Shown here piece after piece: positions 1 through 32,100 of a DNA stretch of 64,000 nucleotides. Location: contig CM051034.1 of assembly GCA_027627225.1 (NCBI GenBank), positions 12,182,261-12,246,260 on the forward strand, read 5' to 3'. The DNA comes from Congeria kusceri. Its lineage: Eukaryota; Mollusca; Bivalvia; Myida; Dreissenidae. The notes under the pieces are model-generated. The model made no database searches and had not been told where the DNA came from. It saw only the letters and a program-made list of their open reading frames with translations. Position numbers and translations under genes: made by a program. Every line of letters begins with the position of its first letter. Positions within the stretch are counted from its first letter, which is position 1.

Positions 1-3000
1 AGTATTTTAACTGTGTTAATTGACTAGTTGCACACTATTTTTTACAACTATTGATAAAAACACCTAAAAGTAATTTTCCCATGTTTTCCCAAATTTTATA
101 TACGCATTCCAACTCGATTTTTCACATTGTCAAAATTGTGTTGTTGTTTTTCGTTCAGGCATCCGAAAACCTACCAGCCCGAGGACGCTAAACATAGAAT
201 CAAATTGGTATGGCCTTATCTTTATAAAACCACTCTCATTTGATTTACTTACACGATGTCATCTTATGGTACACGTTCATCAGTTTAGCTATCAAAATAG
301 TTGATGATAGTTGGCAAACTATGTATGTGTGCAAATATTCAGCATTTTCATCTAGAAGGTAATGTCAGCTACCTTACAATGAAGTTTCTTGATAATATCA
401 GTGTCGATTAGAGTTTGAGTCTGGCAGCAGACTCTAGTAAAGACGGAGATGAATTAAAGTTTCAAAAATCATCATTTATTCGTAGATCTACTTTCATATT
501 ATCGATAACATAATAATTATATTCATTTCGGTTTATTCAGTATGGCGGTACAGTAATGACGAATGTTTGGCGAACAGTTGCTCAGTTTTTGAAATATCTT
601 TACAGTATCAGAAAATAGTTCCTAGAAACGTTCTTAAGTATATTCACCAGAACTTCAATAATAACCAGCTGTTAATAGAATAAATATATTGCTAGAACGT
701 TAGAAAATAGTTAAGTGCGTTTTTAAATCGTAACTTCAATGTTGTTCAGGATTTTACAATGTTAGAGTTCTTACTTTTAAGGTTTTCTGTGTAGTGAACA
801 GTGATGTTCGTTGTTATAGTAACTGTTACCAAAACTGAGAGGAGAACCTCCTTATATACCCTTCGGATGCTGCAGATTTGGCTGCAGCCAATCAGATTCT
901 GCAGATTTAGCTGCAACCAATCAGAATCGTGCAGCATCCTGCAGCATATAAGGAAGTACTGTAGCTATTCCTTAACAATAATTAAAACTACTATTCCAAT
1001 AAATTAACAATCACATAAATATTACTTCTTAATCATAGAAGAAGTTAAACTCTATGTATCAAAGCAACAGTAGCTTTAAATATGCATTTATAACAATACA
1101 ATTTGAAATGCTGCATCATGACAACTTCAGTAATTCCTACGCAGCCAGCGTCTCAAATAGTTCCTAGTGAACCATTAAGGTTTAACAATAAACATGTATG
1201 CACAATATGCAATTTATAATATAAATAATCTTATAATGCACAAAGAAAAGCTATTATTAACAATTTGACAAGTCTTTAAGGATAAAATGCATTTAATAAC
1301 ATTCCATCATATTCCTACGCGTGTAGTAAACAATGTACATTGCTGCAGCCATAATACAGTGCAGGAATTTTGGTACTGTGCAAAAATGGATTATTCTTTC
1401 AACAATCAACGTTAAATGGACTAAACAGGGGGTAAATACAAAGATTTAAATTCATTAAAGTTTGTAGAACAATATCCTGCTAAAACAATGGATTTTCTAG
1501 ACAAAGCAATAACAACAATAATAATATCGTGTACTAATATTCGGACGGGGAATGAATTCGGACACTGTTTACTTGTAAGATAAGAATATGTACATTACAG
1601 TAAACACCCTTCAATCACATATTCTTGTGTACAGAAAGGTGTAGGTGAATGTATACTTTGAACAGGATTTCGTATAATGACCCAATATCAATGTAAGTCA
1701 AGCATTTGCTATACTGAACGTAATAAATGATATTGGAGGTATTGTTTTAGAATGATCGGTTATTACAATATTCCGTTTGTATAAATACTATATACCGGTA
1801 ATCGTGCTAATTTAATTTGATAACGCATTATACACCTATACATTTATTGACACATTATATGTTGTACGTACCATGCAGGGTGATATGGTTTACGTTGCGA
1901 TATACGTTGCTATACAATACGTGTAGATAGTCATTGGTACACGCAATAGAGGTTAAAACTTAATTGTATGTTACTTTTTTATCATCCGAACAATATTCAT
2001 TTACTTTACAAATCTTATATACTTGTTCTAGTTAATAAGGTAAATTTATATGTTTAAGTTTATTTTATAAACAACTTCCTGATTCAGACCAATGAATTTA
2101 CATTGTTAGGCAGGTTTGGGAAAAGCGAATGTCTATATATGTATAATCAAATGGATCAAGTAGCAAGAGCAATAGAAAATTACCCACGTATGATTGTCAT
2201 TATTGTTGTTTCTTAAGCAACTATTTAAATATTAAACATTTTCGATAATTGTTTGAACCGGAGGAAGATCGATGTGCTGCCAACGTATGCGTGGAAACTT
2301 TCAATAATAAACTTTCAATTAATCTTGTTCCTTTAAAAATAGCATTTACAACGCGTACGTGATCATTCTTCTACAAGAATGTGACGGGTTGTATATTGAA
2401 ATAGAGAGTTAACTTCACTTAGTTAACAAACGCCATGCCTGAATACTGCATACATAGCTCATAGAAAACGTGTTATGACTAGTACAGTATTGACAATAAT
2501 ATTGTGTAAAGTAATAACAAGTTTGCGGTTAACTGTTCAGTAGGACGTATCATATGATATTCATAATATAAAGTGTCAACCTTTTGAAAAGGATTATAGA
2601 ACATTGATATTTAAACGCTGATATATAGTCTATTCTGTACTCTATTCACACACACATTTAGGATAAAGCTGAACTTTTAATGCTAACTGGTACCTGAAAC
2701 ACATGCATTGAAGAAATAAAAAGCTTCGCACTACACTTTAAATGGTCAGTGCACAAAATCGTTGGTTATTTTCCGCGCCGGATTGTTTTGATGTCAGCAG
2801 AAATAAAAGAAAGTAAGTGACTATACGTGTTGTACTTAAGCCATCATCCTTGTTTAATTTTACTGCGTAGGTGTCTGAGTCATTGTTACCTACTTAACAT
2901 GCAGTCACGAATAGGTAAATCCATTATTTTTCTTGGTTAAAATATAATGCATTAACTGCTTACCGGTATACACATTAGTAACATCTCTACACAGAAACGA

Positions 3001-3640
3001 CTCGCATTAAACGTAATTTATCTGCTAATATAAGGACCATTTCATTGCAAGTATATATTATTACGGGTGATTTAGAAGTAATTTAATTCCAAATATTTTT
3101 TAATTTATCTTATGATGTTGCTTTAATGAAAGTTATGAAAAAATACTAACAGCAAAATTGTAACGTGCCGTGAATCCGACATTTTAATAGTCTAAGTGTT
3201 GTTGTTTTTGTGTTGCTGTTTTATACTGACATAGGACTTTTAGTGTTTGCATATGTGATCTTCAAATGTATAGTTATTCGAATGGCGAATATAGTTTTTA
3301 CAGTTCTTGTTTGAAATATTTTACAACACTTAATAATAAATTCACTCAAACATCTTTGACCTTCAGGCATTGATGTTTGTGTTTTAGTTAAGTTGTGGAC
3401 ACAACATACCTGTTGTCAGAATTATTTAATACGCTTTGTAAAGATGTAAAAACAGAGCTAAACATACATCGAGCAATTGTATGGAAATACTCTTTTGTAT
3501 GACATTAAACGGCTGTTGATGTAATGTGAAGCACTACTTTAAAGAGACGAGGAAAATGTTCCTGTTGCATTATATATGATATTATATGAGAGAAATGTGC
3601 TATATTAAGATATGTGCATTAAATGAATATTAAATAATAT
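1..3640. other. AT-rich region, no gene recognised
   Basis: I found no reading frame with a recognisable protein family, no splice-consistent exon series and no RNA gene. The only structured element seen is the small inverted/tandem repeat at 850-953. The rest looks like ordinary AT-rich intergenic DNA. Exons of an unrecognised gene cannot be excluded. Confidence 0.5.
850..953. repeat. Small inverted repeat with internal CCAAT-containing duplication
   Basis: The two ends are imperfect inverted copies of about 25 bp: CCTTATAT followed by GGATGCTGCA at the left, and its complement at the right. Between them an approximately 27-bp unit is present twice, each copy containing CTGCAGATTT and CCAATCAG. 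The two CCAAT motifs beside a TATATA string look promoter-like, but no open reading frame of substance follows, so a miniature inverted-repeat element is the simpler reading. Confidence 0.4.
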
Positions 3641-3689
3641 AATTCATAATGAGATTTTTGATAAAAACAAGTTAGCAACAAAGTTAGAA

Positions 3690-3765
3690 AAACTTTTATT
3701 AGAACCCCAAGCGGTATCGAACTCACGACTTAGAAGCCTTAGAGTCTGTATGTACGATCTTTCAT
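3690..3765 (-). repeat. SINE fragment (tRNA B-box part)
   Basis: On the minus strand the motif GTGAGTTCGATACC resembles a tRNA B box and is followed by CTTGGGGTTC. The same B-box-plus-tail arrangement occurs near 31940 on the plus strand, so this is probably a truncated copy of the SINE family seen at 4125, 10372 and 31734. Confidence 0.4.
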
Positions 3766-4124
3766 ATCCGTTTTTTTTTTCAGAATAAGCCGATGAAAGT
3801 GACATAAAACTTGACAAAGGAAACACTTTAATACGAAATAAATCAACAAGTACCAGTGTCGGCCTTTGCATCGTTTATTAGTATTGTGTAACCTAAACCA
3901 ACTGTCAAGTCAACGTATATACATGTATTTGAGTTTCCGCTAATACAGACGAAAACTGTTTGGTGATAAAAAAAATCTACCTTATTGTGCATTTAAAGCC
4001 AATGTTTTTTCTTAACTTGTATTCCATTTTAATGTAAATATATGTAAATTAACTTTATTTTGTTAATAATATTGTATTTATGCCAATATAGCTGTTGTAA
4101 GATCGTACGTGCACACTTTAAGAA

Positions 4125-4322
4125 AAATTGATTGATAGTAGTCAGCGTCTTAACCACCTGCGCTATTCTGCTATTTAAGGATTCGTGTGTAAACTATGGT
4201 TTATATACAAAATACTCACAATTCTGACATCAAAATGTAAACATGAAAAGGGCCAAACAAACACGATCCATATTATAAATTGATTTTTATCTCAGAATGT
4301 GTACACTCTTTTCCCATTATAT
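4125..4322 (-). repeat. Dispersed SINE-like element, family 2, copy 1
   Basis: The reverse complement matches 31734-31975 closely across GGGAAAAGAGTGTAC, ATAAAAATCAATTTATAAT and TTTGTTTGGCCCTTTTC, and ends in a tRNA-like A box (AGCGCAGGTGGTTAAGACGC). A third, more diverged copy lies at 10372. Three copies in both orientations within 30 kb show a mobile family; the tRNA-like part suggests a polymerase III SINE. Confidence 0.6.
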
Positions 4323-4329
4323 ATACCCC

Positions 4330-5140
4330 TTTTTAATCGTTATAAAATGCTGGTATTGATATCTTAATTTCCGATTTAAAAAAAAGAAATTTCGCCCTTG
4401 AGGTCCTTTTCGATGACATAGTACCATTAATGCATAATGGTGAGTTAGTACATGAATGTGCACATGATTGTTTTATAGTATTTCTTGACGATATGTTCAG
4501 TACGCTGTACTTGGATACTGAGAAAATGGCTAAGTGGTACTAGTCATCAGTTATAGTATGTAAGTGCAATAAATGGTCAATGTTTATACATGTTAATGGC
4601 TGTTACGAAAATGTAACAAGACATCAACTAAAAGAGGCGAATGAAAGAAAATTAAGTTGTCAACATCAATCATAAATGTTAAGTAAACTGATTATTGCAT
4701 ATTTTAAGAGGAATTAAATGTACCGGTAAATAAGAACTAATAATTGGTGAGGTTTGTAAATTGTAAAACGAAATTAACATTGAATAGTATAATATATTGA
4801 ACTGAATAGGAACGGTATAATGAGAGAAACATTTGCAGCAAAACAGACGTGTGTTACATTGTCAAAACATAAGGGAGTAGATCTACTATAGCCAGAAATA
4901 AAAGCAGGTAAGCAGAATTAAGGTTTATTTGACATTCAAACTTTAAAAGGACTAACTGTTAAATAGTTTGAACAATCACCACACATTGATTAATGAACCG
5001 ATCTCAAACGCAAAAAGACTGGTAGTCCATTGTGCACAACCGATTTAATGTACGGTAATCACACATTGCGATTTTCGTAAATTTAATAGAATCAGTGAAA
5101 GTCGGTTAATATTTTGTGTCCATTGAAAAATAGGCCGGAA
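4330..5140. other. Non-coding stretch upstream of PGRP exon 1
   Basis: AT-rich sequence with no recognised gene or repeat. It should contain the promoter and 5' untranslated region of the PGRP gene whose start codon is at 5373, but I could not place a transcription start site or a convincing NF-kappaB-type motif. Confidence 0.35.
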
Positions 5141-5142
5141 CG

Positions 5143-5372
5143 ATGCGCAGCAAGCTAAATCTTAACTCAGTTTTCGACCAGGAAGAGGAATGTAAATATT
5201 CGGATGAAAATGCACTTCACCCATCTTATTTATTTCAACAACATTCCTGCATTATTTGCTTAAACAACTGCGCACCATTGTGCGTTTGTGACAGTATCAG
5301 TGGAGAATTCGAACATTACACCATTGATAAGGAGGAACCCTTGTCGGTTCAGATCATTTCAAACAGGACACC

Positions 5373-5376
<4 letters not shown>
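5143..5376 (+). other. Probable 5' leader reading frame of the PGRP transcript
   Basis: An open frame of 77 codons ends in a TGA that overlaps the PGRP start codon (ATGA at 5373-5376). It has no recognisable domain. It is most likely 5' untranslated sequence or a chance upstream ORF; if translated, its stop/start overlap could reduce initiation at the PGRP ATG. Confidence 0.25.
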
Positions 5377-24680
<19,304 letters not shown>

Positions 24681-24858
24681 AGAAATAAAAGCACGTGACA
24701 CCGAATACCGTTCATTACATGTATTAATTGTAATAGTGATGTCCGTTTTCACATTTAAGAATAACATAGAAATGCGGAAATCATGTCAAATGGCTATGAA
24801 ACTACCGGTACATGCAGTTCATGTATGTGTCGAATGTACTGAATCATATTTTGGGGGA

Positions 24859-24864
24859 AATAAA
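24859..24864 (+). terminator. Polyadenylation signal of the PGRP gene
   Basis: AATAAA lies 179 bases after the PGRP stop codon, followed by a T-rich stretch. Another AATAAA starts only a few bases after the stop (24684) but would leave almost no 3' UTR, so the distal one is preferred. Confidence 0.5.
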
Positions 24865-25139
24865 TCATTAAAACTCTAGAGATTTTTATTTTACAAAAAA
24901 AACAATATTTTAGCAATATTGCGACAATATACTCGTAAATCTCGCAAAGGTAATCATAGTTAGTTGAACTTGTTTCAGAAGAAACATACAAACAATCACC
25001 TTATTCATACAAGTGTACCTATTTTAAAAGGACAATTGTTATAAACAATGCGTTTGTATAACTCACCAGCTCACCATATACTATAGGAACACCTCCTATT
25101 CTGAATGGGTATATCTGGGAAAAAAACTACATAGCGCTT

Positions 25140-25900
25140 GAGCCGATCTTACTTGGAACCGTTTTGTTTGGTACCGACTTGACTTGGGGAGCGATTTGTT
25201 TTGTGACCAAATTGACTTGAAAGCGAATGGGTATTGGGCCGATTTGAATTGGGACTGCTTTGTCTTGGTTGTGTCTTGTGACTCTGAGACCGATTTGTCT
25301 CAAACGTCTAATTAGTTTAATTTGGAACTGACATGAATTGTGATCGAAATGTTTTGGCGCCTATTTCAATTAATACCGTTGTTTTTTTGGCCCTTCTTGG
25401 CCCTTAAAACCGATCTGTTTTGGGCCGACTTCATGTGACCGAATTGTTTTCAAAACATCTTGACTAGTGACAGAAAATGTTTATGGGCCGATTATGGCTT
25501 GTAACTTTTGACCGATTTGTTTGGGACAATTCTGACTTTGACCGATTTGTTTTTGAACCTTCTTGACGTTGAGACCAAATTGTTTTGGGGCGACTTCACT
25601 TGTGACCAATTTGTTTTTGGACCGTTTTCATTTTGTTCCGGGTTTGTTATTTTTGGGACCGTCTTGACGTTTGTACCGGATTGTTTTAGGGCTAAGCCAA
25701 ATTGGGACCGTATTGTTTAAGGACCGTCTCGACAAGTGATATAATTGTTTGGGAACCATTTAGACTTTGAGACCGAATTGTTTTGGGACCGATTTCACTC
25801 GTAACCGTTTTGTTTTGCGACCGTCTTCACTTTCATACCGAATTGTTTTGGCGCAGATTTAATATCTGACCATATTGTTTCGAGACCGTCTTGCAATCGA
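25140..25900. repeat. Degenerate minisatellite A, left block
   Basis: Dozens of variants of ACCGATTTGTTTTGGGACCG recur every 35-40 bases, with a CTTGACTTTGAGACC-like partner between them. The family reappears at 27665-28310 on the far side of minisatellite B and the foldback element. The open frames here are by-products of the repeat. Confidence 0.7.
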
Positions 25901-25909
25901 GACGTGCTG

Positions 25910-26307
25910 TTAGCTATCCTGGCAGTGTAAGCTATTTTAGAAGTAGAGGCGTATGTAGAGAAAGATCTAGGATCTAAAAAGGTACAAGGTGCTGCTAAAA
26001 AGAGCAGGGTAGAAAACTGGACCAGTTTGTTGACAATTTCTAATAATTTGCTAAATCCTGGTTATAATTTAGATTTGTAAGCATAGTCTATTTATTTGTA
26101 GTTGATTATTTGCAAAAATATGGTGAAAAGATATTCCACATTCCTGTATTGACCAGACCAGAGGGGAGGAGCCAAAAAAGAGCAGGGTGCAGCACCCTGC
26201 TATTCTGCTCCAGATCTTTCCCGACGTGTTATTCTAGCACAGTAAGCTATTTTTGAAGTAGAAGTGTGTGCTATTTTGGTAGTGTAAGCTATTTTAGAAT
26301 ACTATTA
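25910..26307. repeat. Minisatellite B, left block
   Basis: Variants of AGCAGTGTAAGCTATTTTAG followed by AAGTAGAGGTGTATG recur at about 25920, 26230 and 26275. The same motifs continue at 27358-27650, so the hAT-like element at 26316 was inserted into an existing array. Confidence 0.6.
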
Positions 26308-26315
26308 TAGCAATG

Positions 26316-27349
26316 CACAGGTACTTGACACAATTTTTTACCCTTATATCTATAATAAAAGAAAAGGTATCCAACGATGATATAACAGGTGCATTAAACG
26401 AGCATGTTAAACTGCTTAAAGAACGACCAAATCACTAATATATAGTTGTGGTCGCCGACAAGAAACATCCATCTACGGGTTAACACTTTTTATTTGATGA
26501 AAATCCGTCAAATATATCCAAAATAGCTAAAAGTTTCACCAAAACGACCCCGAAATCGAAGTGTGTAAATCTCGACGTCCAATGACTTTCATAACAGAAC
26601 GTGACTCTTGGTCGATTTTTCACAATTTAACACAAACTTATGCTATAAACTCCACATACGTTTGTCATTGACAAAGCCTTCCTTCGAAATACTACGGTCT
26701 TTAGTCACAGCTGAACGTTAATCGTCGGAAAATCAGAAGAAAAAACGCTGTTTAGCTACTTTACAACATGACGACCACCATTTTAAGACGGAAGCGGTGT
26801 TACGGATCGAAGTCATCTCATTGGTTGAAAATCAAAACAGCCAATCAGAAACAAGATATAGATTCACCGCGTTCCTACAATAATATGGAGACTTCGTGTT
26901 ACAAAAAATAATATTTAGCGTATTTTTTCTACATTTCCTAAGTTTAACGTTCAGCTGTGACTAAAGACCGTCATATTTCGAAGGAAGAATTTGTCACTGA
27001 CAAACGTACGTGGAGTTTATAGCATTAGCTAGTGTTAAACTGTGAAAAATCGACCAAGAGTCACATTCTGTTATGAAAGTCATTGGACGTCGAGATTTAC
27101 ACACTTCGATTTCGGGGTCGTTTTGGTGAAACTTTTAGCTATTTTGGATATATTTGACGGATTTTCATCAAATAAAAAGTGTTAACCCGTAGATGGATGT
27201 TTCTTGTCGGCGACCACAACGATATATTAGTGATTTGGTCGTTCTTTAGGCAGTTTAACATGCTCGTTTAATACACCTGTTACATCATCGTTGGATACCT
27301 TTTCTTTTATTATAGATATAAGGAAAAAAAATTGTGTCAAGTACCTGTG
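26316..27349. mobile_element. Foldback hAT-like element, 1,034 bp, with 8-bp target duplication
   Basis: The arms 26316-26721 and 26943-27349 are near-perfect inverse copies of about 406 bp around a 221-bp spacer. The termini read CACAGGTACTTGACAC and, inverted, GTGTCAAGTACCTGTG. An identical octamer TAGCAATG sits directly outside both ends (26308-26315 and 27350-27357). An 8-bp duplication is the signature of hAT-type (also P-type) transposition. The spacer encodes no transposase, so the element is non-autonomous. Its transcript would fold into a ~400-bp hairpin. Confidence 0.88.
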
Positions 27350-27357
27350 TAGCAATG

Positions 27358-27655
27358 TAAGCTATTGAAGAAGTAGAGGTGTATGTTATTCTAGCAGTGA
27401 ACGTTATTTTTATGTTATTCAAGCAGTGTACGTATTTTAGAAAAAGAAACATGCTTTTCTAGCAGTGTTAAATATTTAGAAGTAGAAGTTCTAGGATACA
27501 CCAGTAATTCTAAAATAGCTTACAGTGCTAGAATAGCAAATACTAATTTTTCTGAAACAGCTTACAGTGAAAGAATGGCATACGCTGTGGATCTTTGTCT
27601 TAAATATCTTTCAGTGTTTTAAAAAATAGCATACGCTTCCACTTCTACATAATTA
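27358..27655. repeat. Minisatellite B, right block
   Basis: Continues the unit of 25910-26307 (AGCAGTG, GTAAGCTATT, AAGTAGAGGTGTATG), partly in inverse orientation near 27520-27640 (CAGCTTACAGTG, AGCATACGCTTCCACTTCTA). Confidence 0.55.
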
Positions 27656-27664
27656 TTTACTTGT

Positions 27665-28310
27665 ACGATTTAAGGTTGACTTTGAGACCAACTTGTTTCG
27701 GGGCCGATTTTACTTTTGACAGTTTTTTTTGGCCCGTATTGACTTAAAACCGATTTTGTTTCGATCAAATTGTTTGGGGACAGTCTCGATTTTGATACAT
27801 AATTTTTGGCCTGATTTGACTTAAGGCTGATTAGATTTTAGACGATTTGACAAGTGACCGAAATGTTTAGTTTAAACCTATTTATTTTTGGTAGATTGTG
27901 TCGAAAGCCTTAGGCTTATTGAGACACTCTAGAGTCCGTTTCCAGGATAGAACCAGTAATGTGTGTCTTTTGAAAAAGATATTTCGAAAGCTCCCCTAGT
28001 AGGGAGCAACCACACGACCTCCCAATCGCAAGGCGGACACCATATTCACTACAACGAAACGTGTATGGGTTAATTTAACTTTTGAACGTTTTGTTTTGAG
28101 ACCGTCTAATCTTTGAGACCGATTTGGATTGGGGCTGATTTAACTTTCAACCAAATTGTGTTGTGGTGACCGTCTTTACCTAAAATCCGAATTGTTTTGG
28201 GGTTGATTTCACTTGTAACCGGTTTGTTTTGGAACCGAGTTGATTTGAAACCAAATGGTTTATGGTTGGTTAGCCTTGGGACCGATTGAAAGTGGGGCCA
28301 CTTTAAGCGC
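27665..28310. repeat. Degenerate minisatellite A, right block
   Basis: Same ACCGATTTGTTTTGG-type units as 25140-25900, interrupted by a SINE at 27898-28062. Confidence 0.65.
27898..28062 (-). repeat. tRNA-derived SINE, family 3, copy 2
   Basis: Its reverse complement shares TGGTGTCCGCCT and GTGTCTCAATAAGCC with the copy at 12084-12270. The B-box part is more degraded. It sits inside minisatellite A. Confidence 0.6.
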
Positions 28311-28314
28311 AGAA

Positions 28315-29185
28315 ATTGTTTTTAAGTGTTGTTTTCACATAAAAATCACATTGAACCTTGCATGACAACTTCAAATAAATAGAAGAATATTCAACATCCC
28401 AACACCCTGATTGTTTCTGTTTGATATTTACATCATCTGATTACAAATATTGTAATTCAATTTGCTACAAATAATACATTAACAATTTCATGATGAAAGT
28501 GATGATAATTTTTTTTTTTGAGGCAAATCTGCAATGTTTTTACAATATTCACATGAAAATAAGGTTATAAAACAAAACTGTCGGCAGCTAATACTGGTAT
28601 ATCTGTTTGAATATACTAATTTACAATTTAATGTATATTGACATGCACATTTATGTTGAGCCACAAAAAACCATCAAGTAACAATTGCATAACAAGCATA
28701 ATTATATTGTTATTTTACATATTTACATAACTCTATTGCACACATATATTTCAACACTAACAATAAGAAGTACTGGAACTTTAAATCAAGTTTCTGTTTT
28801 TGTTCTCTAGTCTCATTATACATAAGGCTCAGTTTTAAATAACAAGAAAGATGGTCCAAATCCTTCCTGACACTGACAAATGATTTATCATAACAAAATT
28901 ATGTACAAATATGACAGCAAAATTACTTGTGCATAGCATGTTAAGAAAAAGGAGTCTTACATGGAAATGATTTCTGATATAGTTTCAATCAGAAAGACTT
29001 AATAGTTAAAGCATAATTCTGTTAAACTAACAACTTGGAATGTTTGAACAACACTCAAGTATTACACAAGTCAGTGATTACAATGACAGAGGAATCCTTG
29101 GAATGCCTCATTATTAAACATATCCATGTATTTCTTTATAATATTCTTCACAATGTAAGAACCAAATGGAAAGTCAGAAGCAAAT
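28315..29185. other. Downstream flank / 3' UTR side of DENND10
   Basis: AT-rich DNA beyond the DENND10 stop codon (the gene reads leftwards). It should hold the 3' UTR. I found no repeat and could not place a polyadenylation signal with confidence. Confidence 0.4.
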
Positions 29186-29189
29186 GTGC

Positions 29190-32100
29190 TCACATAGCAA
29201 CCAAGCCCTCACAGGCTGCCAGACTGTACAGGAAGTTCTCCATAGCAGGTGGCATCTTGCGTTCTTTGAGAGTCTCCAGCGCTATCGTTCCATCATCGCT
29301 AGCCAGCGACTTCAGGTTGGTCAACAGTTCTTTGGTTTTGGTGGCAATCTCCTGTGAAAGTAGCAAACATGCATGTACAAATGTTTTGAAGAAACAAATT
29401 CTGAAGGAAATTTCTCAAGAATTGTATTATAGGAAAGTATGATATTATTTCTTCATTAAATAATACATAACTTATTTCTAAACAGAATGTTAGCAGCTCT
29501 ATAAATGTGTTAATCAGTATGTCCAAACATGCTTAGAATCTCTGGGAAGAAAACTGCATTAAGATCACAAAGCTAAATTTTTTCCTTCTCAGATTTATTA
29601 GCACAGTACACACATATGCAAATACTGGTAGACCTCTGGTCAATTCAGAAGATAAAGTAGCCTAGGACAGCTCATACAAACCTTGATTGCAAGCTGGGAA
29701 GTATTGGCCGGGTCTTCAGTCAGTTTCACCATTGCCAGAGCTATGTCTTTGTGCAGCTTGCCCATGGCCAGTGTCTCTGCAAAAATGTGCAGAGAATTAA
29801 CAGAACAAACTACCCGTTATGTTATCATGCATTTCATTTTGGAGCATAAATGTAAAAAATATGCTGTTACATACAAACTGAAGTGGTATTTTTAGTTTTT
29901 ACAGTACTACAACTGTGTCCATACCTAATTACAAATTTTTATTTCAGACTTCACAACTGAAACTTCAAATAGATGTTACACACTGATTTCAGAAGTTCCA
30001 TATTAACTGGAAAGTTATAATGAATTGTTGCTACATTATGGTATTAGAAACTTCATGATTATGCACCTATCAATATTTTCCCCCAGAGAATTTGACTTAT
30101 TTTATTTTTGGGGGTCTGATTCCCCACAATATGGCCAAGATTTTTTTCTAAATCCCATTCAGTGGGAGATGCCATAGGTGTATCAAATGGCCCCGGGGAC
30201 AATAATACCGGGATCTAAAATCCGACCAAAACCTATTTTCCCTGTACCCAGAATTATTTGACGTGTCAAATTTCCGTCTTTCGGGAATCGCTTTTAGTCT
30301 AAAGTCCCATGTATGCTCGCCGCTCCCCCCCCCCCCCGCGCCCCTGGGGGAATTGATAGGTCCATGATGGACTCATGCAGATTTACCTTTGGCGTGAGTG
30401 GCAACACTGATCTGCCCTGTAGTACCATTCACATACACATCATACAGCTCTGTTCTGCAAGTTTAAGACAAATATGATCTGGTTAATGTTTCTAGCCACT
30501 CACCCATGATAGTCATATGTTTCTATCATGTCAAGTACAAGAAAATTGGGCAACAATGATCAGCTGATTATACTCTGGTTGTTAAGAACATTTTGTAACT
30601 AGCTTGTGCGGATACAAATAACACTGTAATATTCATACTTTGTCAGTGTGTGAATTTCTATGATATTTACTAATAAACGTGACCAAATATACTTTAGAAA
30701 TTATCAAGAAATGCAGTGAACTAAAACCAGAGCAATTAGTTTATAAATTTTAATAGATTCTAACAATAACAAACAATATCTGTGTATTACCTATGTCATA
30801 AGGAGTGCCTATACATGCAGAAAATCAACACAATTGTATTTTCGCCAAAATGAACAGCTTTTTTTTATAACTGCTTATAAAATAACTATATGCTGGTACA
30901 ACTATTTCTTCACGCATACAAGTCATTTGTATATGAAATTGAATATTCTAGCATATACATTCAACCACCAAGCCTATGAATCTAACCTAGATTCTATAGA
31001 AGCGTCAGTGAAGCCAGCCACATAGTGACTGGTGTTCTGAAGGTCCCCTAACTCTTCCTTGCTCAGCTCAATGAAAGGGTAGACAACTTGCCAGTTCTGG
31101 CGGTGCCAAACAAACGCTGGCAGTGACCTGAAATCAAAGCAGAGAGAGGACAGGTATCTGATTTTTCAAAAGCACTAGAACATAATTATTAGTTCATCAA
31201 ATGTTCAATAATCATAATAATGTACAACACCTATTCCAGGGCCTGTATTTATGAAGAATCTAAGTTGACAAATAAGACAAATCTTAAATTCTCACCATGA
31301 AAAGCTTTGTTTGAAGATTTTAAAACATAAATTGCAGTATTATTATTTGAAGTGTACAAATTGTTAACATTGTCCTTGCAAGTGTTTCAAAGTATGGCGT
31401 GGCAAACACACATTCAGATTTTGACTTAATTTAAACTTTAGTTCAGAATAACTTAAGAATCTTTATAAATATGGGCCTAGATCACATATCACAGCAACTC
31501 CATCATGATTAAGTCAATGAGTTTGTCATTGGACCGAAAATAACAGCGCTGGAAAAATTGTTCATCTAACTACCAAGAAATTACTGACTGGTAAAAAGGT
31601 TCAACATAACATCCACACAACTTATAGGGACTGTCATCGAAAAAAAGGCCTCTATGTGGGCAATGTCTTAAAAAAATCTGAACATAAGATATTAATACTG
31701 ACATATAATACCGGTTAAAACAGTATATATATTGTGGGAAAAGAGTGTACGCATTCTGCGATAAAAATCAATTTATAATGAGGGTCGTGTTTGTTTGGCC
31801 CTTTTCATGTTTAACATTTGACGTCAAAATTGTGAGCATTTTGTATAGCCATAATTTACACGCGGTCTTTTACTAAGCAGAATAACGCAGTCGGTTAAAG
31901 AGCTGTCTATTGTCATTTCTTCGTATGGCTCCTAAGTTCTGAGTTCGATATCCACTTGGGGTTTTTATTTTTCAAACATTTTTGCTTATTTGTTTTTATC
32001 AAATATCTCGTTGTGTATTATATTATTTATCATTTATTTAATGCAAATGTCTTAGTATAGCTGATTTCTTTCAAATAATATCATTTATAGTTCAGTAGGA

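Noticed and set aside
850..953. Promoter with twin CCAAT boxes and a TATA-like string
   Set aside because: No gene follows on either strand and the ends are inverse copies, which fits a miniature element better.
25508..25720. 70-residue hydrophobic open frame
   Set aside because: Its residues come from the periodic ACCGATTTGTTTTGG repeat of minisatellite A.
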